DNA of 64,000 nucleotides from Ryuthela nishihirai (lineage: Eukaryota > Arthropoda > Arachnida > Araneae > Heptathelidae), in NCBI GenBank assembly GCA_038380435.1, contig JAWZYU010000020.1:39774307-39838306 (forward strand), read 5' to 3'. Below are positions 31,522 to 42,785 of the stretch, in pieces. The position numbers were made by a program, and so were the translations under genes. Below the pieces are notes generated by a model, which made no database searches, was not told the DNA's origin, and saw nothing but the letters and a program-made list of their open reading frames with translations. Position 1 is the first letter of the stretch. Each line of letters opens with the position of its first letter.

Positions 31522-32499
31522 ATAGAGTTAATGGAGAAATTTCTCAATACAGGTGTAGTTTAGATTCGAAAGTGCCGCTCAGACAATAAATGAATGAATA
31601 GCTTTTTTACCAATGGTAAATATACAGCTTTATTTATTGATACAGAAGTCAATAAATCAATAAACAATTACCATATCAATAAATAGCTATTTATTGATTT
31701 ATTCTTATGTGTCGGTAACTTTGTGCATTTACTATTAATTGATTGCTTCGTTAATTGTGTATTTACTATAATTGATTACTTCGTTAATATCGTGAGTGAC
31801 TTTGTTATTTACATCATGTTCAGAACAACATTGGAAAAAGATGTTGTCTTCCCCGATCACAGATGGCGCCATGGGCGAGAAGTTCGGGTAGATTTATAAG
31901 TCACATTAGTGGGTAAGTGACAATGATGTTAGTTTAGGGATTAGAACCTCTGGCATGAAACTGGAGAGATGTTCATCCTTTTTTCCACAAAACTATTTAT
32001 AGTTTTGTATAGACTCGTATCTGATATAATGTAAAGATTATGATGCTTAGAAGACTGGTGCAGAATTCATCTTGAAACAGGTGGTGATAATCTAGTAGGA
32101 GGAATGACTGGCGAGTCTGTAACGAGACATGTTTATAATGTGACTCGTTAACCTTCATCTTGTTTTGGGTGAGAAAAGTTTAGATGAAATAAAAGGGATA
32201 AAAAGTAGCCAATGCCCTTGTAAAGATCAGTGTTATGTCGAGCAAGGTAGCAACATCCGGTAGTTTTTTTAAAAATCAAGTCTCATCCGGGTACTTTAAT
32301 TGCTATTTCATTTTGTAGTTGAGATTTTGGAAGAATGGACCGGCAGACGGAAAAGAGTCATTAGTAAATTTAGGTTCTGGGTTGCCTAAAATGTGTATTT
32401 CATTGAAATCTTAAAACGTTCTTGAAAAAAAAAATGATTTCTCTTTATCATTCCGATGAGAGAATAAAAAGATCTAAGGTGCTTTGGTTTTAAGATTAT
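31522..32499. other. Unassigned AT-rich stretch
   Basis: Repeated TTTATTGAT words at 31600-31705 make weak inverted repeats. The rest holds nothing I recognise. Confidence 0.35.
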
Positions 32500-32640
32500 C
32501 CTACCGATAAAGGTCGCCGTCTGTCATATGGGACGGTAAGAGTATAAAAATATGCAAAGTAGCCATACTCCGTTCATGTTAAAGAATGTGCTGAATGACT
32601 TTAACAGGAAGTCTCTGTCTGTCCGAAAAAACTCTAAAAC
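32500..32640 (+). mobile_element. Very old SINE-A core
   Basis: GGTCGCCGTCTGTCATATGG, then GACGGTAAG, GCCATACTCCGTTCATGTTA and AAGAATGTGCTGAATGACTT follow the SINE-A centre in order. Head and tail are lost, yet the centre is still readable. Confidence 0.6.
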
Positions 32641-32988
32641 GTTTCATCGATAAAATTGATTTTGTTTCAAAGCAAAAATTATTATTTTTCTAAGAATATA
32701 TATATATGCAATAAAGCTCTTAAAAGATCGTATCTATAATATAAATTCTGTTTTAGATCTCGGTAGAAATTGCAATGTCATTTTATGGATCTGAATGAAT
32801 CGTTTAATTCGCAAGATCTTGACATAAACTTCTTAGACATCAGATGGGTGTCAGCAGAGGTGTAGGATACGGCAAGTGGAGCAATTGCCTCTTTCTGGAA
32901 AAAATAGAAAAATTAATTTCTATTTAATAGTATCAGGATTAAAAAAATGAATGTCATTTTTCCTTAACGAATGTAATCTTTTTTTTTT
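32641..32988. other. Unassigned AT-rich stretch
   Basis: Nothing recognised. Confidence 0.4.
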
Positions 32989-33180
32989 GATTTGCGACAT
33001 ATAGGACAGAGAAGAATCCTAGAAGCTACTCCTAGCTTAATACAGGCCTTATCATACAAGGACATGCCCTACTAAGACCGAAGTCACTGCTGACCACTGC
33101 CTTAGTTAGAGCTAACAAACACACAAAGTTTGCCTTGCTGGAATAGTCGCTAGCCGCCTAACCAATATGCCAGTTAAGGC
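32989..33180 (-). mobile_element. SINE-C copy 2
   Basis: Reverse complement of the copy at 926-1106 over its full length, with the T-rich end at the left and the A-box-like CTAACCAATATGCCAG at the right. Confidence 0.55.
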
Positions 33181-33351
33181 TGTTTTTTTAAAATCTTGGC
33201 TTTTTTTTTTCTAGGTTTCCTTTTGCTTACGGAAGCATATCATCGATTTTTCCTTTGTGAATATGAAAACACATTTTTTTTCAAGTATTATTATTAATAA
33301 ATTTGCTTTCTTTTTGTTTTCTGTCATCCTTAGTTGTATTATGGTATGATA

Positions 33352-33609
33352 CAGGCCTGGATCTAAAAAAATATTATAAGGGGGTAGGAGGGGCAAGAAA
33401 CAATCCTACAGGAAAAATGTAAAAGGCAAGAGACTGTATTTCCAATGCAGTATAATATTTCCCCTATTTTTTACAGGTCTGTGAAGGAAAATTCTTCAAA
33501 AAATGCTTGAAATATAAATAAGTTCGACAATTTTAACTCTATTACCCTTACTAGCATTCTGAAAGGGGGGCACGGCCTCCTTGCCCCCCTCCAACAAGAT
33601 CTTGCCCTA
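33352..33609 (+). mobile_element. MITE-H copy
   Basis: It starts CAGGCCTGGATCT and ends with the inverse-like AGATCTTGCCCTA. CTTACTAGCATTCTGAAAGG and the C-rich TTGCCCCCCTCC near the right end are family marks. No clear target duplication is visible. Confidence 0.65.
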
Positions 33610-34728
33610 ATATCATGTATGTATGATTGTTGCACTCCAAACTCTGCCCATTAAAAATTATTCGATCAAAATATTTCTATCTTGTAACATTGAACCCTGT
33701 GAAAATTTTCATGCCAGGCCCTGGAACCGTTTATTTTATGTCCACCTACTAGCCAAACCTTTTTGCCTGTCCCTGAAAATATTTTACTACCCCATATAAA
33801 ATTACTGCCAATAACGTTACATTAGGAGTTAAGCGGTTCAAAAGTTACTTATTAAATATTAAATAAAGACGTAATCACGAAAATAAACGAGAAATATAAG
33901 GATACATTCAAAAAATAAAATTACAGTATACCAATGATTGATACACAACTCTTTAATATTTTAATTTTATGTAAATGATTCGGCTGGTGTCAAATTTGAC
34001 GTAACGCTTGATATGAAGGTTAATTATGTAGCGATTATCAATGATGATTCGGAAATAGAAATAGGATTAGGATTGACTCACAAATGACTTTATAAAGCTG
34101 TTAAACGGTTTTCGAGAAATAAATAATATGCAAATGAATCAAAATCGAGATTCATTCATATTTGTTCCAGCCACAGAAAGAACGATGAAATATTCAAAAG
34201 CATGAGTTTAATTGCCGAAAGTTAAATGGTAATGCTAGTCCAAAATGTAGCATATAGCGCAATTGAAGAAGTGCAAAAAGTTGCTTACCTGGAAATGAAA
34301 ATTGCATCAAATATAAAATGGATCGAGGACATTGATTGGCTGCGTTCAAGGTTGCTTTTAGTCGCGATGAAAATTAGAGACGCTTTAACATAATTGTTGG
34401 AAATGATAATGTTCATTTGGTTTGCAAATCGATGTTTAAACATGTTGTCAGATACAGTGAAACAGTTTATGGTGACGCATATAAGATTGATTAAAAGGAA
34501 AATAATGCAAATTAGTTCTTTACGGAGAATATGTCATCATGAGACTAAAGGAACTACGTATCCAGATGATATCCCTCCTTTTTCACAGTCTAGCATAATT
34601 CTCTATGGGTATGTTGTCAGCAATAATTTTGGTAATATATGTAATTAATTGTAATATTGCCAATGAAAAGATTGAAATAAATTACAAATACAATAAATTA
34701 TCCTCGAACAACCATTCGCCATAGAGAT
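33610..34728. other. Unassigned AT-rich stretch
   Basis: Over 1 kb without element ends, RNA-like boxes or a recognisable domain. The open frame at 34394-34648 has no family signature. Confidence 0.35.
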
Positions 34729-35272
34729 CTGGCAGATTAATATGCCCATATTACAGAGGTCTAACAGATTGATACGCCATATCATAGAGGTCTAGCAGAT
34801 TAATACGTCATACCACAGAGGTCTAACTGATTAAGACGCCTTATTACAGTGGTGTAACAGATTAATACATCATACCACAGACATCTGACAGATTAATACG
34901 CCATAATAGAGAGGTCTCACAGATTAATATGTCGTATTACAGATATCTAACAGATTAACACGTCATGTTACATAGATCAAACAGATTAATACTCCATATC
35001 GCAGACGACTGAAAGATTAATACACCATATTACAGAGGTCTAAGAGATTAATTCCATATCACACATGTCTGACAGATTAATACACCATAACAGAGGGGTC
35101 TGACAGAAATATATGTCTTATTACAGAGGTCTAACTGATTAACACGCCATATTACAGAGATGTAACAGATTAATACGTCATACCACAGACGTCTGACAGA
35201 TTAATACGCCATATTACAGAGGTATTACAGATAGCTGTTATCACAGAGGTCGTACAGATTAATATGCTACAG
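34729..35272. repeat. 31-bp tandem array, about 17 units
   Basis: Unit AGATTAATACGCCATATTAC followed by AGAGGTCTAAC, diverged but in register throughout. Variants alternate between GCCATATTAC and GTCATACCAC in the middle, hinting at a two-unit higher order. Confidence 0.9.
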
Positions 35273-35689
35273 AGAATACAGGTGAAAAAGACGAAATCTC
35301 AACAGAAAGACAAGAGGAAAAGAGACATCCATGTCTTATCAGGGAATCGAAACCAAATCTCTTTGATCAGTATCCAAGCGCATTAAACACTCTGCCAACA
35401 GATACTCGAGCTCTTAAAACAATTTAGAATTTATAATAAGTATGGACATTATCTGAAACAATTTCCAATTACAAATATTTTTAATCGATTACCGCCTGAT
35501 CTCATACAAGTAGGAAAAATAATAATTTAAAGAAATGGATTATATTATGATAATAATTGCAGTTTATAACCTTTTTTTTATGTGGGGTTACCATTAATTG
35601 ACATGATTATATTAAAATTGCCTTTTAATAAGATTTATTAGTTAAATGTTTTTATATTTATTCCCTGCTACTAAGCTTCACGTTTTCAG
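35273..35689. other. AT-rich stretch with a tRNA-like scrap
   Basis: At about 35336-35400, GGGAATCGAAACC (B-box-like on the minus strand) and TTAAACACTCTGCC suggest an old reversed tRNA-like head. The rest is unassigned. Confidence 0.35.
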
Positions 35690-36419
35690 GAGTTCTTGTA
35701 TGTGTTAAATGTAAAGAGAAGATTGGGAGAAAGGGACCTGTTGGACAGCTGTTAGAAGACAGATGGAAGCTCTCGTAAAGGCAATCCATCGTATTCTTTA
35801 GCGTGAACAGGGTATATCTCTCCTGAACAAGAAACCACGGCTTAATATCCCATCCGACGGACGACAGCGTTTCCAAGCCAAGCAATGTCCTCTTTCTCAC
35901 CGAGGGCAAGGTGAGAGTTTAGCTGGGATGTCTCAACGCTGGCACAGATGGGATTAGAACTTGGGAAGTGCAGATCACAAAAAGGGCGGGGGTGGCTCAG
36001 TCGGTAGCGCGCCAGGCTCGTAATCTGTAGTTCCCAGGTTCGAATCCCAGCTGGGTCAGCGTTGAGATTTATCTCCGCAAAATACCCCGCCCTGCCCACG
36101 GTCAGTAGGGGACACCGATGGGCTTGGAAAGGCCGCCGTCCGTCGGATGGGACGTTAAGCCGTGTCCCCGTGTGCGGGAGAGCCATACCCTGTGCACGTT
36201 AAAGAACACGCTGGATGGCCTTGACGGGAGGCTACCATCTGTCTCCCAACAGCTGTTCCAGTGGGTCCCCTCCCCCAACCTCCTCTGAGCCTTCGGGGTC
36301 CATGTGACCTGGCCATTTAGCCCATGGTGTGCAAAAAAGTGCCGCTCAGAGGTAAAACAACCCAACCCAAACCCACATCACAAGCCTCTCTCTCCTACAC
36401 GACTGAACCAACCCTCGGC
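35690..36419 (-). mobile_element. Old SINE-A split by a younger SINE-A
   Basis: The body (35690-35980) and its head (36384-36419, ending ACGACTGAACCAACC) are separated by a complete plus-strand copy. Joined in mind, the two parts follow the family order. Confidence 0.8.
35981..36376 (+). mobile_element. Young SINE-A inserted in an older copy
   Basis: It begins GGGCGGGGGTGGCTCAGTCG at 35984 and ends ACAACCCAACCC, close to consensus. ATCACAA at 35974-35980 and 36377-36383 is the target duplication within the old head. Confidence 0.9.
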
Positions 36420-36473
36420 CTAGAAGAGATGAATATTAAGTAATATATAAATTTCGGAAGCTATGCAGTAACT

Positions 36474-36570
36474 CGCTTTCCCCTACCCAGCTCCGAACCC
36501 TTGGAGTGCTTGTGACGTTACCCATTATGGGCAAAAACAAAGCGCATCTTAGAGGTAAAACAGCCCAAAT
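36474..36570 (+). mobile_element. SINE-A 3' fragment
   Basis: CTTGGAGTGCTTGTGACG, CCCATTATGGGCAAAAAC and AGAGGTAAAACAGCCCAAA match the last ~95 bp of the family. Confidence 0.7.
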
Positions 36571-37098
36571 TTTTACATGATTCACAAGGTAGTTTAATAA
36601 TCATTGATTTAAATGTACTGTACTGTAGAGTGTTTTTAATACATATGCTTCCATTTTATCCTACATTATTGAATCGCGGTTGTTTACATATTAGAATCAT
36701 TATTAATTTGTGTCTGTGTCTGGTTAATGTGCGTAAATGAACTTGTGGGAATGTAACATTGTCCAGATATTCAGTCTACAAGAAATGTTCCGCATTCTTG
36801 TCCCAAACATAAGCGTTTGTGTCGTAAAGAGTGGTTATCCACATTCTTAAAGTGACTTCCCACTTGCCGCTCTGCAAGAGCGAGTTTTTGAAGACTACGC
36901 ATCTTCTGGAATCAGTAGTCAGGCATCACTTCCTCTCCGCTGTTAGTGCTTGACACTCTAACGACGAAATTTCGAATTTCTTCATAAAGAGGTCGCTTGC
37001 AATATTCATTTAAAGTTTCGCAATTTGTAGATTTAACATTGTCTAAACATTAAAAAACTTTTTGGGGATTTGAAAACGTGAATCATAATAATTCATCA
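36571..37098. other. Unassigned stretch
   Basis: AT-rich. The last ~60 bp (GGGGATTTGAAAACGTGAAT) belong to the faint dispersed repeat also seen at 1200 and 37490. Confidence 0.35.
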
Positions 37099-37283
37099 GT
37101 AAGTGGTTAGCGCGCTTGGCTATTGATCTAAGGGACAAGGGTTCGAGCCCCGGGTACGGCATGGATATTTGTGTTGTTTTTCAGCTGACGTCCTGCCATC
37201 TAATAGATCTACTATGGAATATAAACTGACAGGCCCCATCAAACCTCTGTGACAAGCAGCTGTTTGAGAGTGTATTTATTTTT
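37099..37283 (+). mobile_element. SINE-B copy 3
   Basis: AAGTGGTTAGCGCGCTTGGC, GGGTTCGAGCCCCGGGTA and the tail CTCTGTGACAAGCAGCTGTT then TGAGAG with T-rich sequence follow the SINE-B plan. Confidence 0.85.
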
Positions 37284-38049
37284 CATCATTATCGAACAAT
37301 TTTTTCCAAATATCTTTTAAAGCAAAAATTCCCCCCCCCCATAATCAACTCATTGATATCATGCAAACCTCATGGCATTCATATTCCACCACCAAACTTT
37401 CCAGCCTATATTCATATCCATTTAAAATTTTGCAGTTTTCAAAATTTTCCATCGTTTATTAGAGAGTTGCCATTAAAATTTTTGGATGATTTGAAAAAGT
37501 GCGAATCATCTTAATAGTTCATCAATCTTGTCACGCCCAAAAGGAATTTTTAATTTACCTCTACAAACAAAAACAGTTGACTGTCTACAGACAGACCGCA
37601 AAGTAAAAAGTTAGCTATTTTGGAAAACGAGCTAAGAACAATTTTAAATGCATCTTGCCTTATTTGTTAGCGCCAATCTTTCAGCAACAGAAATTGATTT
37701 CCACATTTTCTTGTCCTTTGTTCTAAATCGCCAAACCTCTTTAGATAAACAACAAAAAACAATAGCTAAAATCTCTTTAAATTCGGCAGATGGAGTACAC
37801 AAAAAGATTTTGTAATAGTGTCAGCCTCTTGAATATTAAGGATTAAATTGTAAAAATCACCTAATCTTTTTCTATCATTAAAAATCTCGCGACACATTGA
37901 GTGCGATTTTTTTTTACTACGCCTATAATTAGGCAAGGCAAGTAATATTAATGGTTTACGAAAGAGCAAACATCATTTCCTGGACATAATGTTTACTATA
38001 GAGTGAAAGAAATGTCAGAAAGCCCCGTAGATCTCACAGAGACAACAAA
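37284..38049. other. AT-rich stretch with the faint dispersed repeat
   Basis: About 37470-37620 resembles 1170-1320. The remainder is unassigned. Confidence 0.35.
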
Positions 38050-38207
38050 GCACGCGTTCCAGGTTATTTGCAGTGAGAACAAATGAGCTTAGTTCTTTGT
38101 TGCAGACCGCGTGTTAAAGTGTGGAAGGCTACACCCGTTGTTTGCGGAGCGGAGCAGCGAGTGACGACGTCACAGTGCGTTTGCGACGTGGCGAGTGGTA
38201 AGTGTGG
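38050..38207 (+). promoter_or_regulatory. CpG-richer patch ending in a splice-donor-like site (speculative)
   Basis: Between 38050 and 38200 the sequence has many CG dinucleotides (GCACGCG, CCGCGTG, GCGGAGCGGAGC, TGACGACGTCAC, TTGCGACGTGGCG) and a CRE-like core at about 38163-38172, in otherwise AT-rich DNA. It runs into GGTAAGTGTGG at 38197, a strong donor-like sequence. This could be a first non-coding exon of a host gene. No TATA box, Inr or downstream exon is visible, so the call is weak. Confidence 0.25.
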
Positions 38208-38593
38208 GTTGGGTTGTTTTTACCTCTGAGCGGCACTTTTTTGCACACCATGGGCTAAATGGCCAGGTCACATGGACCCCGAAGGCTCAGAGAAGGTTGG
38301 GGGAGGGGACCCACTGGAACAGCTGTTGGGAGACAGATGGTAGCCTCCCGTCAAGGCCATCCAGCGTGTTCTTTAATGTGCACAGGGTATGGCTCTCTCG
38401 CACACGGGGCCACGGCTTAACGTCCCATTCAACGGACGGCGGTCTTTCCAAGCCCATCGGTGTCCTTACTGACCGTAGGCAGGGCGGGGAATTTTGCGGA
38501 GATAAATCTCAACGCTGACCCAGCTGGGACTCGAACCTGGGAACCACAGATTACGAGCTACCGACTGAGCCACCCCCGCCCAGGTAAGTGTGG
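38197..38593 (-). mobile_element. SINE-A with 11-bp TSD
   Basis: The body 38208-38582 is flanked by GGTAAGTGTGG at 38197-38207 and 38583-38593. It is close to consensus except for a ~15-bp gap in the head. Confidence 0.93.
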
Positions 38594-38746
38594 AGTGCCC
38601 TTACTCTCCATAGTTGCAAAAAGTAAATTATCTTACATCCTGTCCTCCATGGCATGCAACAAAAGACATACCTCTTGTCTTTTGGTAGATAACGAAGCAG
38701 AGACGTTGGTTTCGTGTTATAATTCTAAACAATAATAGTTTTATTT

Positions 38747-39775
38747 TCATATTAAGCCTGGTGATCTGATATATGACTCTGATGATTTAAGTATTTCTCT
38801 GCATATTTGGGGGGATGGGTACTCACAAGAGTAGCAACACGTCGTGACATGGATTGTACAAGGTGTTGGAAACATTCGGGTGGTATTGCGGCCCATGATT
38901 CCAGGAGAGTTGTCCGTAAAGTGCCCAGAGGTGACAGCGGTGAGGGCTTCAGGCTCGAATGCATTGCTCCAGTTCGTCCCACAGATGCTCAATAGGGTTC
39001 AAATCCGGAGAGTGACAGGGCCATTTGAGAGTTGTGAACTCACTGGAATGCTCCTCCAACCCCAGTCCCTCTCTAAACGGGAGCAGTAAGTTGTCTTGCT
39101 GAAAGAAAGCATCCTGCTGTGGGACATGGAGTGCCATGAACGGGTGTGGCTGGTTAGTGAGTATTGCAACATACACTTGTGTGGTGATGGTGGTCTCAAT
39201 ACGTATAAGGGACCCCAAGGTAGGCCACGTAAACATACCCCCAAAGCATTACACCGCCTACACTAGCCTGTAACCCCCAAATTGGCAATTGGGGTCCATA
39301 GACTCCTGTGGTCTACACCACACATCAACTTCTCATTGGCATGTTATAGTTAAAACCTCAAATCATCAGGCCAAGCTACCGTTTTCAGTCTTCCTCAAAT
39401 CATCAGGCCAAGCTACCGTTTTCAGTCCTGTGGTCTACACCACACATCAACTTCTCATTGGCATGTTATAGTTAAAACCTCAAATCATCAGGCCAAGCTA
39501 CCGTTTTCAGTCTTTAGTTGCCCATTACTGATGTTCCTTCACCTACTGCAACCTCATAGCCAAGTGACGTGCTGTTAACAAAGGTTCTCGATGTGGACGT
39601 CGGCTGTGATAGCCCAGTCGTGCCATCGTGTATCGAAAATGGTCTTTGCATAAATCTTCGTAACTGACTCATCGTTGAATGCAAACAGTATCATCAGCAC
39701 TGTGGCTCTCCGTTCTGATATGGGAAATTTTGTTATCTGGTGGCAAAGTGACTAGATTTACACTGTATAATATTT
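38747..39775 (-). pseudogene. Tc1-like transposase remnant
   Basis: Minus-strand frames read LGYHSRRPHREPLLTARH (near 39600), an AWPDDLRF block that corresponds to the usual WSDESRF, FFQQDN (near 39090) and SPDLNPIEHLWDELEQ (near 38970). These are the helix-turn-helix tail, first Asp region, second Asp (QDN) and final Glu (IEH) of a Tc1 DD34E transposase. The final Glu is intact, but stops (one in place of the Trp of the D-W-K block), frameshifts and an internal duplication destroy the gene. Terminal repeats are not identified, so both edges are approximate. Confidence 0.75.
39303..39514. repeat. ~90-bp internal duplication in the Tc1 remnant
   Basis: The block from CCTGTGGTCTACACC to CTACCGTTTTCAGTC occurs at about 39305-39391 and again at 39427-39513, with a shorter third piece (CTCAAATCATCAGGCC ... 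TTTTCAGTC) between. Confidence 0.9.
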
Positions 39776-39927
39776 CTCTCCCCCCCCCCCCGTTCTAGAG
39801 ATTTTTAAAAATATTTTGAAAAAGGTGGAATGGGCATAAGTTTAATAATGTTTAGCCTCTATTACTTTTATTAGCATTCTCAATAGTGGGGAGCATGGAG
39901 CATGCCTTCCCCCCTAGATCCGGCCCT
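39760..39927 (+). mobile_element. MITE-H, left-truncated
   Basis: TTAGCATTCTCAATAG, the C-rich CCTTCCCCCC and the end TAGATCCGGCCCTG mark the right part of MITE-H. A run of 12 C lies at the left edge. Confidence 0.65.
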
Positions 39928-39957
39928 GAAAACGAGTATAATTTATATATTGTGTTA

Positions 39958-40240
39958 GCTCTTACCAGGGCGGAATCTACGAGGGCAAGGAGCCATGCCC
40001 CACCCTCCCACTTTCAGAATGCTAATAATGGTAAAAAAAAAGGCAAAAAATCATCATACATATATATTTCATACATTTTTCAAGAAATTTTTTAAAGACC
40101 TGTAAATCGGAAGGGGAAATGTTATACTGAATTGGAAATCCAGTATCTTGACCCCTCCCCCTTTAGCAATTTTTTTTAAGCTCGATTGCGTTACTTGCCC
40201 CTCTCCTCGATTTTTTTCTAGATCCGGGCCTGGCTCTTAT
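39958..40240 (-). mobile_element. MITE-H, complete, with 8-bp TSD
   Basis: The element 39966-40232 (267 bp) begins CAGGGCGGAATCTA and ends TAGATCCGGGCCTG, imperfect inverted ends. GCTCTTAC (39958-39965) and GCTCTTAT (40233-40240) form a 7-of-8 duplication. Eight bases and CAGG ends place the family with hAT. Confidence 0.8.
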
Positions 40241-41023
40241 TAAGGCAGTAGCCATAGAACCTGGCTTCTGTATCAGTGAGGCTTTTCTCTCTGAACTTCT
40301 CTTCTCTGAACTTTTTCTCTCTTCTTTCTCTCTGACTTCCAGGTATCACACAAAAAAACCATGGTCAAATGCACAATAAAAAAGGCATGTTTTCTGCACA
40401 CATGCTGCATCTCTCGGATAGTAGCTTCCAACAGTTGCCCAATGGATTTCTCATCATAATATTGGTCCTTGTGATCTGGACATTATTTCATCTTCCGTCA
40501 AATGTAAATCTTCCTTGGTGAATCAAATGATTCAACCAAAAATAGGAACTAGACATAAAATGCAGACAGAATTTAGGCCGAAATTCACTGATTTGCAGAA
40601 AAGAGACAGCACGCGTTTTGGATTATTCCAAGGAAATGATGTCATAGCATATACGCGAACATGTTCCATGGTCACGCGACTCGTATGACACTGACATGTG
40701 ATCTAAAAGGAATCATGGTTCAGATGCGCCATCATTTTATTCCGTTTCTTGCAGTTTCACCATCGAGTCATTTTCTTCCCGGATATTCAAGAAAAGCACT
40801 TTTGAACCGAAGTAACATGAATATAAGGACCCAATTATGGTACATGCAAATATCCTATGTAACACAGAATTTTTCCTATGGGAAGTTTTCTCAACTAGAT
40901 CAATACACGATTAATAGACATGACATAGCTAAAACATTTCTGAAATGACTTAAATTAAAATGTCTTTCATTTTACAATCTATCAAACAACATAAGATACA
41001 AATACTAAAGAACATGGAGTGGG
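40241..41023. other. Unassigned stretch
   Basis: A short CT repeat lies at 40285-40340. The open frame at 40661-40948 has no recognisable domain. Confidence 0.35.
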
Positions 41024-41095
41024 GGATGACTCAGTTGGTAAAGAGCCTGACTGTAATATATAGTTCCTAGGTTCGAGCCCCAACTACCAATTGTG
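41024..41095 (+). mobile_element. SINE-A head only
   Basis: GATGACTCAGTTGGTAAAG and CTAGGTTCGAGCCCC match the A and B boxes. The sequence leaves the family soon after, at the start of a tandem array. Confidence 0.6.
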
Positions 41096-41119
41096 CTAGT
41101 ATTGACCATTTTCCCACTT

Positions 41120-41398
41120 TCGTTAATCGTTGAATTATCTTCATTACGTTAATCGTGGAATTATCTTCATACGTTAAACGTTGAATTATCTTTATTACGT
41201 TAATCGTGGAATTATTTTCATTACGTTAATCGTGGAATTATCGTCATTACGTTAATCGTGGAATTATCTTCGTTATTTTTAATCGGGGAATTATATTCAT
41301 TGTGTTAATCGTGGAATTATCTTCATTAGGTTAATTGGGGGGAGTATCTTCATTAGGTTAATCGTGGAATTATCTTCATTATGCTATTAGTTTAAAAA
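41120..41398. repeat. 26-bp tandem array, about 11 units
   Basis: Unit GTTAATCGTGGAATTATCTT then CATTAC, with some units 1-2 bp shorter. Confidence 0.9.
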
Positions 41399-41514
41399 TG
41401 ATCTGTTGTTTCACGAGGTTGTTTTTCGAGTCTCACTCAAAAAACTCAAATTATTTTTCCAATTAACTTTTCAATAAATGAGATAAACAGGAAATTGTTT
41501 TAAGTCTATTAAAC

Positions 41515-41714
41515 AAGCCCGGATTTAGAAAAACGTAAAGGGGAATCGAACCGGAACAACGTTCCAGAAAAACATTTTTCCCTCCCTTTAAATGGTCTTT
41601 AATATTTTTTAACTATATATCTATGTGCCATATTTTTTACCAAGTTCTGGTTATTACAAAAGGGATGAAAATGCCCTCTCCCCCCTTCCGCTCCTTTCTC
41701 TAGATATAGCCCTG
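41515..41714. mobile_element. MITE-H, diverged
   Basis: CAAGCCCGGATTTAGAAAAA at the left, TAGATATAGCCCTG at the right, and the internal CTTTAAATGGTCTTTAATAT block fit the family. Confidence 0.6.
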
Positions 41715-42487
41715 TCATTGAATGCACTCAATGAATTACAAAGCTCCAAGCAACATACACGTCCTTCAACGCCATTTTCAACCCAAACTCCTTTCGAAAG
41801 TTGTTAAATGCAAGGGATCGTGAAGCCCGGTCTAACTGACCTTTAACTGCCGCTCCTTCCTTCACGTCGATGGTGTTCCAAGAGATGCAGGCGAATAATC
41901 CACTGTTGCTCCTTTGCAGCATCGGCTGCATGTGGGAGCATTCTTTGCTCTCTTCCTTTTTCTTTGTTCCTTATTTTATTTCGAAGTGACGGCTCTACAA
42001 GGAATCCGGGACGACATCGTAAGCTGTACCGTGCACCGTCAGGCACGGACGCGAGGAAGCCACGAAGCTAGTGACACTTCCCGTCGCTAAGGGTGCAGAG
42101 AGGGCGAGAAAAGACAATAGAGTTAGATTCTTCTTTCTTCGACGAATAACAAGATTTAGTAGGAACTGTCGTCCGACTTCCAAAGAACAACAATATTACA
42201 AAGTCTAGCTTGAGGAAGAAGTAATAGAAATCTCGAAGTAAAGAGATGGATCTTCAACTAATGGATGGGATGCTTTGTTTCAAGTTCTGCTGCTGAATGG
42301 GTTTATCCATTTGAGCATCGCGATGAGAAAAGAGGATTTAGAGTTTAAAAAATACGAATAATTCAGTTAAGGTGTAGGTGTTGGCTGATTTTATTTCTTC
42401 TGTGAGAGAGATAATCGAGTTTTTTTTATGTAATGACAATGTACTTTAAAGAAATGATCTTCAAAGGAATGCAGCTCTAACACAAAG
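41715..42487. other. Unassigned stretch
   Basis: About 41990-42110 is CpG-richer than its surroundings (GGGACGACATCG, GGCACGGACGCGAGG) without a recognised element. No exon can be supported. Confidence 0.35.
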
Positions 42488-42568
42488 AAATTTTTTTGTC
42501 TAAATAACTTTGAAACAAAAAAGTCTTTGTCTAAATAACTTTGAAACAAAAAAGTCTTTGTCTAATTA
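42488..42568. repeat. 30-bp tandem repeat, about 2.7 units
   Basis: TTTGTCTAAATAACTTTGAA then ACAAAAAAGTC is repeated head to tail. Confidence 0.9.
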
Positions 42569-42785
42569 TACTTTATGGAAGTAACAAGGAGAATCATAAC
42601 AAGATTAAATCATCAGATTGTACATTACTGTAAATTGGACTAAACGACGATAATGGATAATCAGCGATGATTATGCAGGATGATTAAGCAGCAATAATTA
42701 AGCAAGACGACCAGAAGTAACCAAAACGAAGGCAAAAGAAGTTTTTTTTTCTTTTAAGAAATTTATTCATCATCATCATCATCAT

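Noticed and set aside
34729..35272. CRISPR array.
   Set aside because: The repeats are contiguous 31-bp units without unique spacers, in a eukaryotic context.
36102..36365. A recurring 60-110 residue frame found in many places on the antisense strand of SINE-A (for example 36102-36365, 21591-21929, 38195-38518, 31131-31547).
   Set aside because: It stays open because the SINE copies are similar, not because of coding constraint: it spans the antisense of the tRNA-like promoter, starts vary, and indels shift it freely between copies.
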